Assembly: GCA_949280095.1 (NCBI GenBank) | Contig: CASDHD010000063.1 | Location: forward strand, 1-6,439 | Reading direction: 5' to 3' | Source: an uncultured Bacilli bacterium | GTDB taxonomy: Bacteria; Bacillota_I; Bacilli_A; RF39; UBA660 | DNA length: 6,439 bases | Shown here: in pieces, positions 1 through 5,133 of the stretch | Layout: the number at the start of each line of letters is the position of its first letter | Position numbering within the stretch: the stretch's first letter is position 1 | Translations under genes and position numbers: made by a program | Notes under the pieces: generated by a model | What the model was told of the DNA's origin: nothing | The model's input: the letters and a program-made list of their open reading frames with translations, nothing else | The model's database searches: none

Positions 1-229
1 TTTCCAAATTGAAATTATTGTTTAAACGGGATTTCGATAAACTAATTAACAAAATGAAACGAATGATGGCCATTTTTATTTTCAATATTATAATATATTA
101 GATCATGATATTGAAATAAAAAAAGGAGATGTTATAGGACAAGTAGTCTTTCAAAAATTTTTAGTTGCTGATGATGACAATGCAGAAGGTGTACGCACTG
201 GGGGATTTGGCACAACGGATACAAAATAG
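1..229 (+). pseudogene. dut: dUTPase (dut) 3' remnant, broken and cut by the window edge
   Basis: The last 59 codons (50-226, stop TAG 227-229) read as the C-terminal third of a trimeric dUTP pyrophosphatase, which hydrolyses dUTP to dUMP and keeps uracil out of DNA. Visible are NETNDGHFYFQ, then IKKGDVIGQVVF (motif 4 region), then DDDNAEGVRTGGFGTTD, matching the flexible P-loop-like motif 5 (usually GGFGSTG). The frame is closed by TAA at 47-49. Upstream, dUTPase-like fragments switch frames: FQIEI in the frame of base 2, LNGISI in the frame of base 1 (bases 22-39), then back. Where motif 3 should give I-D-x-D-Y, the DNA is shortened and carries a stop, so the catalytic Asp segment is gone. 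This is more than one lesion, so I infer a decayed gene rather than a single sequencing error. The rest of the gene lies left of the window. Confidence 0.75.
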
Positions 230-262
230 TAGTGTATAAAACATTACACACTACCATTTTGT
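221..262 (+). terminator. Long hairpin over the dut stop codon
   Basis: ACAAAAT-A-GTAGTGT (221-235) pairs with ACACTAC-C-ATTTTGT (248-262). This gives two 7-bp helices around one A/C mismatch, with a 12-base loop. The left arm includes the dut stop codon. No U tract follows the base of the stem, but the upper helix is followed by CATTTTG, so it may work as a weak terminator or as a 3'-end stabiliser. It ends just before the ribosome-binding site of the NUDIX gene. Confidence 0.5.
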
Positions 263-277
263 AAGGAAGGAAAATTT

Positions 278-745
278 ATGGAATTTTTAGATGTATTAAA
301 CGAATACGGAGAATATACTAACGAAGTAGTTAGTAGAGAGGATTGTCATAAGAAAGGGTTATGGCATAAAGCTGTGGTTGTATTTATTATTAGTAATGAT
401 AATGAAAGAGTCTTACTTCAACAAAGAAGTGCAAATAAAAAACTATGGCCAAACCTTTGGGATATAACGGCTGGAGGGCATGTACTTTCTAATGAGCTTG
501 GATATCAATCTGTAATTAGAGAAGCAAAAGAAGAAATAGGTGTAACTTTAAAAAAGGATGATTTAGAGTTTATAGGGGCAACAACATCCGAAAATATAAA
601 AGGTGATATCATTAATCGACATTATAATGAATATTATGTAGCGCATTCAGATATTGATACGGCAAAAATAGTTTTACAAGAGGAAGAAGTACAAGATATA
701 AAATGGTTTGATAAAGAGGAAATAATGAGGAAAAATAAACAATAA
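278..745 (+). CDS. NUDIX hydrolase (IPP isomerase/YfcD-like subgroup), C-terminal tail frameshifted
   Basis: This is a Nudix-fold pyrophosphohydrolase acting on nucleoside diphosphate-X substrates; the exact substrate cannot be read. The Nudix box is complete at residues 67-89: G, five residues, E73, seven residues, then REAKEEIGV, with metal-binding glutamates E82, E85 and E86. It is preceded by QQRSANKKLWPNLWDITAGG, typical of the isopentenyl-diphosphate-isomerase-like subgroup. AAGGAAGG at 263-270 lies 7 bases before the ATG. The protein stops at 155 residues with RKNKQ. Directly downstream, in the frame of position 738, the DNA encodes NNNYEGLTDKIGCWNYLIKYFE and ends at TAG 822-824. Removing one A from the A5 run at 731-735 joins both parts into a 181-residue protein. 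The active site is intact, so the short form may keep some activity, but the conserved C-terminal helix is lost. It lies next to another nucleotide-pool enzyme remnant (dut). Confidence 0.85.
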   Translation: MEFLDVLNEYGEYTNEVVSREDCHKKGLWHKAVVVFIISNDNERVLLQQRSANKKLWPNLWDITAGGHVLSNELGYQSVIREAKEEIGVTLKKDDLEFIGATTSENIKGDIINRHYNEYYVAHSDIDTAKIVLQEEEVQDIKWFDKEEIMRKNKQ

Positions 746-824
746 TTATGAAGGATTAACAGATAAAATTGGATGTTGGAACTATTTAATTAAGTACTTT
801 GAAATAATGAACCAAAATAGCTAG

Positions 825-848
825 AAAGAACAAATTCGTTCTTTTTTT
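825..848 (+). terminator. Rho-independent terminator after the NUDIX gene
   Basis: AAAGAAC (825-831) pairs with GTTCTTT (838-844) around the loop AAATTC, and a T7 run spans 842-848. It begins one base after the TAG at 822-824, which is the stop of the unshifted NUDIX frame. That placement supports the idea that the ancestral gene ended there and not at 745. Confidence 0.85.
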
Positions 849-912
849 AATTTATTTAACTCTAAAAAAAGGAAATTCTTAATTTGCGTTGTAAATATAT
901 AAGTAGAAAGAG

Positions 913-1839
913 GTGTTTTATATCAATTATTATACAGAAATTGAGAATTACATTAAAAAAAATGAAGTTAGTAAAAAAGTAAGAATGTTAGAAGAAAATC
1001 AAAGTACTTTAGAAAATTATTGGAACATTGGCAAACTTTTAGTAGAAGCACAAGGTGGTGAAAATCGGGCAAAATATGGTAATGGTTTAATCAAAGAATG
1101 GGCTATTCAGTACCCCGAAAAATATGGCCGTGGGTATGACGCTACCAATTTAAAGAGATACCGCCAATTTTTTCAACAATTTCAAAAAGGTGCCCCAATG
1201 GGGCACCAATTAACATGGAGTCATATTCGTGAATTGCTTCCTATCAAAGAAGAAAACAAACGTAATTACTATATAAATCTATGTGTTGAAAGAAATTTAT
1301 CCAAAAGAGAATTAATCAAAGAAATAAAATTAAATTCATATGAACGACTTTTAACTAAACCAGAGAAAATAGAAATAGTTGTACCTATAGAAAAAGAAAA
1401 TGTTTTAAGAAACATGAAAAATCCAATTGTGTTAGAATTAAATAAGAATGAAACAGTAAGTACCGAACATGAACTAGAGATTTGTATTTTGGCAAAATTA
1501 AAAAGTTTCTTCAAGCAATTAGGAGAAGGTTTTTGTTTTGTAGAAAATCAGTACAAGCTTATGGTTGGAGACAAAAGTTATTATATTGATATCCTTTTAT
1601 TTAACATCAATTTAAACTGTTATGTTGTAGTAGAATTAAAACTTAGAGAACTAAGAAAAGAAGATAAAGCCCAAATTGAATTTTACATGAAAACAATAGA
1701 CATACAAATAAAGAAAAACTTTCATAATAAAACGATAGGAATTATTATTTCCAAACAACAAGATAAACTAATTGCCAATTTTGTTAGCAGTGATATGATT
1801 ATTCCACTAACGTATGTTTTAGAAAAGGAAAATGCATAG
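913..1839 (+). CDS. yhcG: YhcG/DUF1016 family PDDEXK nuclease
   Basis: This is a predicted nuclease of the YhcG family, with an N-terminal helical DUF1016_N domain (about residues 5-150) and a C-terminal PDDEXK domain (about 170-303). Family markers in the N half are YWNIGKLLVEAQGG, AKYGNGLIKEW, GYDATNLKRYRQFF and HQLTWSHIRELLPI. The catalytic core reads YIDILLF (D226), then VVVELKL (E241, K243), with Q254 downstream, followed by the strand IGIIIS. The fold suggests a metal-dependent DNA nuclease; the target and biological role are unknown, and such genes often occur in accessory DNA. The start is doubtful. A GTG at 913 opens the frame, but it lies inside the strong Shine-Dalgarno AAAGAGGTG (907-915). 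The natural start would be 6 bases further, at 922, where the codon is ATC followed by NYYTEIE. Near relatives, as I recall them, begin MNYYTEI, so an ATG-to-ATC change is likely. No clear promoter is visible in 849-906. Confidence 0.88.
   Translation: MFYINYYTEIENYIKKNEVSKKVRMLEENQSTLENYWNIGKLLVEAQGGENRAKYGNGLIKEWAIQYPEKYGRGYDATNLKRYRQFFQQFQKGAPMGHQLTWSHIRELLPIKEENKRNYYINLCVERNLSKRELIKEIKLNSYERLLTKPEKIEIVVPIEKENVLRNMKNPIVLELNKNETVSTEHELEICILAKLKSFFKQLGEGFCFVENQYKLMVGDKSYYIDILLFNINLNCYVVVELKLRELRKEDKAQIEFYMKTIDIQIKKNFHNKTIGIIISKQQDKLIANFVSSDMIIPLTYVLEKENA
1189..1207. repeat. GC-rich perfect inverted repeat inside yhcG
   Basis: GGTGCCCC and GGGGCACC form perfect 8-bp arms around AAT. The repeat lies in frame within the nuclease gene and encodes the GAPMGH stretch just before the conserved HQLTWSH motif. 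Both arms have only one A/T base in eight, unlike the AT-rich codons around it, so it would form a stable hairpin in the mRNA or a cruciform in the DNA. Confidence 0.8.
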
Positions 1840-1884
1840 TTCTTTTTTTTAAAATCTCACATACTTTTTATAAAGGTGGTTGTC

Positions 1885-2106
1885 ATGCGTGTTTCTGATT
1901 TACAAGCAAAAGATGTTGTAAGTTTATTGGATGGAAGAAAATTAGGAAGGATTGTGGATATAGAACTTTCTGAAAATGGTAATGTTAATTATTTTGTTGT
2001 AGAACCAAAGCGTTTTTTTCGCTTTTTTGGTTCAAACAGCGAAGTAAATGTAGCAATGAATCAAATAAAAAAAATAGGAGAAGATGTTATATTGGTTGAA
2101 ATTTAA
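1885..2106 (+). CDS. ylmC: YlmC/YmxH family PRC-barrel protein
   Basis: This is a small single-domain PRC-barrel protein of 73 residues, the usual size for the YlmC/YmxH family of Bacillota. It opens with MRVSDLQAKDVVSLLDGRKLGRIVDIEL and closes with QIKKIGEDVILVEI, the two most conserved parts. The middle VNYFVVEPKRFFRFFG is the family's strand-turn segment. The family is linked by name to sporulation, but its molecular function is not established; PRC barrels usually bind RNA or protein partners. I chose ATG 1885 because AAAGGTGG (1873-1879) lies 5 bases upstream and the family begins MRxSDLQ; the earlier in-frame GTG at 1876 overlaps that Shine-Dalgarno. The gene lies before lspA-rluD, an order that recalls the ylmC-to-ylyB stretch of B. 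subtilis with the genes between removed. Its own promoter is not obvious. Confidence 0.88.
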   Translation: MRVSDLQAKDVVSLLDGRKLGRIVDIELSENGNVNYFVVEPKRFFRFFGSNSEVNVAMNQIKKIGEDVILVEI

Positions 2107-2125
2107 GAGTTTTCTTTGTTATAAT
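2096..2125 (+). promoter_or_regulatory. Sigma-A-type extended -10 promoter of lspA-rluD
   Basis: TTGAAA (2096-2101) and a consensus TATAAT (2120-2125) are separated by 18 bp. TGT directly before the -10 gives an extended -10 element (TGnTATAAT). The -35 lies inside the last codons of ylmC. Transcription would start near 2132, leaving a leader of about 15 bases before the lspA ATG. Confidence 0.72.
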
Positions 2126-2146
2126 ACCTAAAGAAAGAAGAATATT

Positions 2147-2611
2147 ATGAATCGAAAAATTTTTGCTATTGCAGTATCTTCTTTATTTATTGACCAAATT
2201 ACCAAAATATTAATTGGTATCTTTTTTGCTTTAGATGCAAAAGTAGTTGTTATTAAAAAGTTTTTTTCTATTCATTTTATCGAAAATTATGGAGCAGCTT
2301 GGAGTTTATTTAGTAATAAAGTAGATTTTTTGATTATTATTTCTCTAAGTGCTATTTTTATTATATATCGATATATGTATAATTTTAAGCATAACAAAAG
2401 AAATAATATTGCTTTTGGACTTATTTTAGGGGGAATTGTAGGAAATTTAATCGATCGAATATTCTTAGGATATGTACGTGATTTTTTATCCTTTAAAATT
2501 TTTTTATACGATTATCCCGTTTTTAATTTTGCAGATACATTTATTGTAATAGGAATAGTTTTGCTTATTTTTGCTATTCTAAAAGGAGAAGACAAAAAAG
2601 ATGAAGTTTGA
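2147..2611 (+). CDS. lspA: Lipoprotein signal peptidase (signal peptidase II)
   Basis: This membrane aspartic protease cleaves the signal peptide of prolipoproteins after lipid is added to the +1 cysteine. All family motifs are present: FIDQITK (16-20), ENYGAAWSLF (46-55), GGIVGNLIDR (95-104, catalytic D103), VRDFL (110-114) and FNFADTFIVIG (126-136, catalytic D130). Four hydrophobic segments fit the known topology (about 4-27, 60-78, 86-103 and 131-146). The 154-residue length is normal. The ribosome-binding site is only a purine run (AAGAAAGAAGA, 2131-2141) 5 bases before the ATG, weaker than those of its neighbours. The end of the gene overlaps the rluD start by 11 bases, which implies translational coupling. 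Confidence 0.97.
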   Translation: MNRKIFAIAVSSLFIDQITKILIGIFFALDAKVVVIKKFFSIHFIENYGAAWSLFSNKVDFLIIISLSAIFIIYRYMYNFKHNKRNNIAFGLILGGIVGNLIDRIFLGYVRDFLSFKIFLYDYPVFNFADTFIVIGIVLLIFAILKGEDKKDEV

Positions 2612-3485
2612 AATAGAAACAGAAAAAGTTCGAATCGATAAGATATTAAGTGAAAAATTAGATTATTCACGTAGTCTTATTGGGAAAATGTTAAAAGATG
2701 GGAGTATTTTAGTCAATAATGCTCTTGTAAAACCAAGTTATTTAGTAAGTGTTGGAGATGAAGTTGAGATTGTTAAAGAATATATAGAAGAAACACAGAT
2801 GACACCGACAAAAATGCACTTAGATATCATGTATGAAGATGAAGATATTATACTGATCAATAAACAATCAGGAGTTGTAGTTCATCCTGGTAGTGGAAAC
2901 AAAGAAAATACTCTTGCAAATGGTCTTTTGTATTATACCCAAAATTTAAGTACGATAAATGGTGAAGGAAGGCCTGGTATAGTCCATCGATTAGACAAAG
3001 ATACATCAGGTTTAATGCTTGTTGCTAAGTCAAACAAAGCACATGAAATATTGACTGATGATTTTAAAAATCATGAAGTGAAAAGAGAATACGTTGCTCT
3101 TTTATGTGGAGTACTACCTCATAATGAAGCTAAGATAGACGCTCCAATTGGACGAGATCCTAAAAATCGTAAATTAATGACTGTAACAGCTACCAATTCA
3201 AAACATGCTATTACACACTTAAAAGTGATAAAAAGATACAAAAACAACACTTTAGTTCGTTTAAACTTAGAAACTGGAAGAACACATCAAATCCGTGTCC
3301 ATATGAAATACATTGGCTATCCTGTTTTTAACGATCCTGTATATGGAAACCATAAAATAAAAGAAGTAGGACAATTCTTACATTCCAAAACGATTGACTT
3401 TATTCATCCTATCACTAAAAAAAAGATGCATTTTGAATGTGACTTACCATCTTATTTTCAAGAATACCTAGACACTTTAGAATAA
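2601..3485 (+). CDS. rluD: RluD/YlyB-type 23S rRNA pseudouridine synthase
   Basis: This RluA-family pseudouridine synthase isomerises uridines in 23S rRNA; the RluD branch modifies the helix 69 loop of the large subunit. An S4 RNA-binding domain (about residues 8-60, VRIDKILSEKL then GSILVNN) precedes the catalytic domain. The catalytic motif is GIVHRLDKDTSGLMLVAK, with nucleophile D132. RTHQIRVHMKYIGYPVFNDPVYG (227-249) is the other family hallmark. The length of 294 residues is typical. AAAGGAGA (2582-2589) lies inside the lspA 3' end, 11 bases before the ATG. The pair lspA-rluD (ylyB) is conserved in Bacilli and supports the call. No terminator follows; the last 9 bases overlap the stop region of the minus-strand gene. 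The exact target uridine is inferred from the family. Confidence 0.95.
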   Translation: MKFEIETEKVRIDKILSEKLDYSRSLIGKMLKDGSILVNNALVKPSYLVSVGDEVEIVKEYIEETQMTPTKMHLDIMYEDEDIILINKQSGVVVHPGSGNKENTLANGLLYYTQNLSTINGEGRPGIVHRLDKDTSGLMLVAKSNKAHEILTDDFKNHEVKREYVALLCGVLPHNEAKIDAPIGRDPKNRKLMTVTATNSKHAITHLKVIKRYKNNTLVRLNLETGRTHQIRVHMKYIGYPVFNDPVYGNHKIKEVGQFLHSKTIDFIHPITKKKMHFECDLPSYFQEYLDTLE

Positions 3486-3809
3486 ACATAGCATAAGTAT
3501 CTGAGCAAAAGTATAGACACAAAAGAAGAAATAAGGGAGACTAAATAATTGATATTTTCCTAAACAGTTTTTGATGTGATAAACAAATAAATAGGAAAAA
3601 ATCATTAAAAATAAAGCAATGAAAAAAGAAAGAAATAAAGTATTTGCAAGAACAAAGTAATAAAAGAATGCCATTAACAGAAGAAGATTACTAATATAAA
3701 TAAAGACAAAATCATTGTCTACTTTTTCCTTTAAAATTATTTTTTTAATTGGAAAAATCAAGAAAAGGTGAACAATAACAAATCCAATTGTTAAATAAAA
3801 TTCAAGCAT
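3477..3809 (-). CDS. Small multi-pass membrane protein of unknown function
   Basis: I do not recognise this protein. It has 110 residues, is very hydrophobic and rich in Phe, Leu, Ile and Tyr, with about four membrane helices (near 3-20, 35-56, 57-77 and 88-108). Short charged loops lie between them: KKIILKEKVDND after helix 1 and HIKNCLGKY before the last. I chose the ATG at 3809-3807 because a strong Shine-Dalgarno, AAAGAGGTGA on the minus strand, lies about 5 bases upstream. The in-frame ATG 75 bases further upstream would overlap the start of the rhomboid gene and add a tail with no support. The gene is divergent from the rhomboid gene and convergent with rluD, whose last 9 bases it overlaps. 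No terminator is visible between them, so the 3' ends of the two transcripts should overlap antisense. The hydrophobic pattern and ribosome-binding site make a real gene likely. Confidence 0.72.
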   Translation of the reverse strand: MLEFYLTIGFVIVHLFLIFPIKKIILKEKVDNDFVFIYISNLLLLMAFFYYFVLANTLFLSFFIALFLMIFSYLFVYHIKNCLGKYQLFSLPYFFFCVYTFAQILMLCLF

Positions 3810-3874
3810 AAAATTCACCTCTTTACTAAAAATATGAAATATACTAAAATAATAGTACAAAGGGAGATGCAAAA
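3810..3874. promoter_or_regulatory. Divergent promoter region between the membrane protein and rhomboid genes
   Basis: This 65-base spacer must drive both divergent genes. For the plus strand, TATACT (3840-3845) is a good -10, but no convincing -35 lies 16-18 bases upstream. On the minus strand, TTGTAC and CATATT are separated by 18 bases and are a weak candidate pair. AGGGAG (3861-3866) is the rhomboid ribosome-binding site, 8 bases before its ATG. Confidence 0.35.
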
Positions 3875-4988
3875 ATGAACACAATCACGATTACAAGAAA
3901 AGATGAAATCGTAATGCGTTTAGTCCATTACTTTATAACAGAAGAAAATTATACACCTATTATTGTAAATGGGGTTAAAGATGAAGTTTGGCTAGAAAAT
4001 AGTGAAGCTAAATATAAAATTGTTCGTATTAATTCAAATTACATCCATAATGAAGAACAATTAGAAACAGATTTATTTAAAATTAGAAATGTTATGCGTC
4101 AAATAAAGAAAAAAACGGTATCCTTCTCGATGAATACGTTCAATATCTTTTTAGATGTAAATGATAATGTAAAATTAGAAGACGAAAAACATATTAAATC
4201 TGTTCTTATAAAAGATGGAATGGGGGAAGATGCTACCAATTTAAGCAAATTTTTTCCAGGAATTGAAACCAAATTATTAAAAGATACCCAAGGGCTTGAT
4301 TTAATTATCAATGTAACAGAAGATATCAATGCCAAAACGGAAAAAAACAATCGTATTTATGAAGCAACTTTTAAGCCAAAGAAAATTATTGTTACTTATT
4401 TATTAATGGCTTTATGCGTTTTTATGTTCTTTGTTTCTTTTTTAGTAGGGAAAGGTGAATTAGATTCTTATACATTGTATAGAATGGGAGCTGTTAGTGG
4501 TTTTGCGATTAAGAGTGGCCAAATATGGCGTCTTATAACGGGAACATTTTTACATGCGGGCTTAATTCATTTGTTAGTCAATATTTATTCCTTGTGCATT
4601 ATAGGGATGCAACTAGAAAATTTTGTTGGAAAAAAGAAATTTTTAGCTATTTATCTTATCAGTGCAATAAGTGGTAGTTTAATGTCTTCTTTATTTACAA
4701 CAGGTATTTCTGTTGGAGCAAGTGGAGCGATATTTGGTCTTCTTGGTAGCATGCTTTATTTTGGATATCATTATAGACTTTATTTAGGCAATGTCTTACG
4801 TGCTCAAATTATTCCGTTAATTCTCTTAAATTTATGATAATGCGGCGCACATAGGAGGATTAATTGGAGGCTATTTAGCAACTATGGCAGTTGGAATCCC
4901 TGGAAAATCAAGTAAAACAGATCAAATAAATGGTTATATTGTCTTAGTTATTTATTTAGCTTTTTTAAGCATTATGTTGTTTCGATAA
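3875..4988 (+). pseudogene. GluP/YqgP-like rhomboid protease, broken by an internal out-of-frame deletion
   Basis: Rhomboids are intramembrane serine proteases with a Ser-His dyad. The first 320 codons (3875-4834, stop TGA 4835-4837) give an N-terminal cytosolic domain (about 1-168), a first membrane helix (171-191), the loop motif WRLITGTFLHAGLIHLLVN (219-236), and the catalytic Ser segment GASGAIFG (S283). The frame stops after IIPLILLNL. The rest, DNAAHIGGLIGGYLATMAVG with the catalytic His, continues in another frame from 4836 to the TAA at 4986-4988. In B. subtilis GluP, as I recall it, about nine residues lie between the NL and DN positions; here a single base remains, so roughly 26 bases were lost. 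The truncated product lacks the His helix and should be inactive. A programmed shift could not restore the missing linker. AGGGAG precedes the start by 8 bases. Confidence 0.88.
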
Positions 4989-5010
4989 ATTTTGTTTGAA
5001 ATGTAAAAAT

Positions 5011-5035
5011 AGGATAAATAATTATCTTGTTTTTT
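5011..5035 (+). terminator. Weak terminator after the rhomboid gene
   Basis: AGGATAA (5011-5017) pairs with TTATCTT (5022-5028) around ATAA, with one G-T wobble. A T6 run (5030-5035) follows after one G. The stem is short and AT-rich, so termination may be partial. It lies 22 bases after the rhomboid TAA. Confidence 0.5.
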
Positions 5036-5040
5036 ATTGC

Positions 5041-5073
5041 AATTTTTTAAAAAATTATAAAATTGAAAAAAAA
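5041..5073. promoter_or_regulatory. AT-only upstream block with a 16-bp palindrome, possible UP element
   Basis: AATTTTTTAAAAAATT (5041-5056) is a perfect palindrome, followed by more A runs up to the A8 tract that abuts the -35 box. Phased A/T tracts directly upstream of a -35 can bind the RNA polymerase alpha C-terminal domain or architectural proteins. The palindrome could also just be a chance product of the base composition. Confidence 0.4.
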
Positions 5074-5074
5074 C

Positions 5075-5103
5075 TTGACAGAAGGTCGGGGGGGGGGTAC
5101 AAT
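5075..5103 (+). promoter_or_regulatory. Promoter with a poly-G spacer, likely phase-variable
   Basis: A perfect -35 TTGACA (5075-5080) and a -10 TACAAT (5098-5103, five of six matches) are separated by exactly 17 bp. Ten of those bases, 5088-5097, are an unbroken G run next to the -10. Loss or gain of one G by slipped-strand pairing would give a 16- or 18-bp spacer and change promoter strength. Start of transcription is expected near 5110, about 24 bases before the metallophosphoesterase ATG. In the sequenced copy the spacer is optimal, so expression should be high. The architecture resembles the poly-G or poly-C promoters of Neisseria porA and opc. Confidence 0.85.
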
Positions 5104-5133
5104 AACACTACTTAGAAAAAAAGGGGGGTTTTT

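Noticed and set aside
1269..1514. Minus-strand open frame of 81 codons
   Set aside because: It lies wholly inside the nuclease gene on the other strand, its protein has no family features, and there is no ribosome-binding site.
1828..1851. T8 run after yhcG as a terminator
   Set aside because: Only a bulged A-rich/T-rich stem can be drawn before it, so termination is not supported.
1141..4242. Shared 13-mer GCTACCAATTTAA at 1141 and near 4230
   Set aside because: Both copies encode ATNL in unrelated proteins with no similarity around them; chance is the simplest explanation.
4099..4350. Minus-strand open frame of 83 codons
   Set aside because: It is a shadow of the rhomboid N-terminal domain; the hydrophobic look comes from antisense Lys/Asp codons.
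4835..4850. Programmed frameshift joining the two rhomboid parts
   Set aside because: There is no slippery heptamer or downstream structure, and the linker residues between the parts are missing from the DNA, so a shift would not give a normal protein.
5088..5128. G-quadruplex from the G10 and G6 tracts
   Set aside because: Only two long G tracts exist, 25 bases apart. Folding would need both to be split, so the phase-variation reading is stronger.
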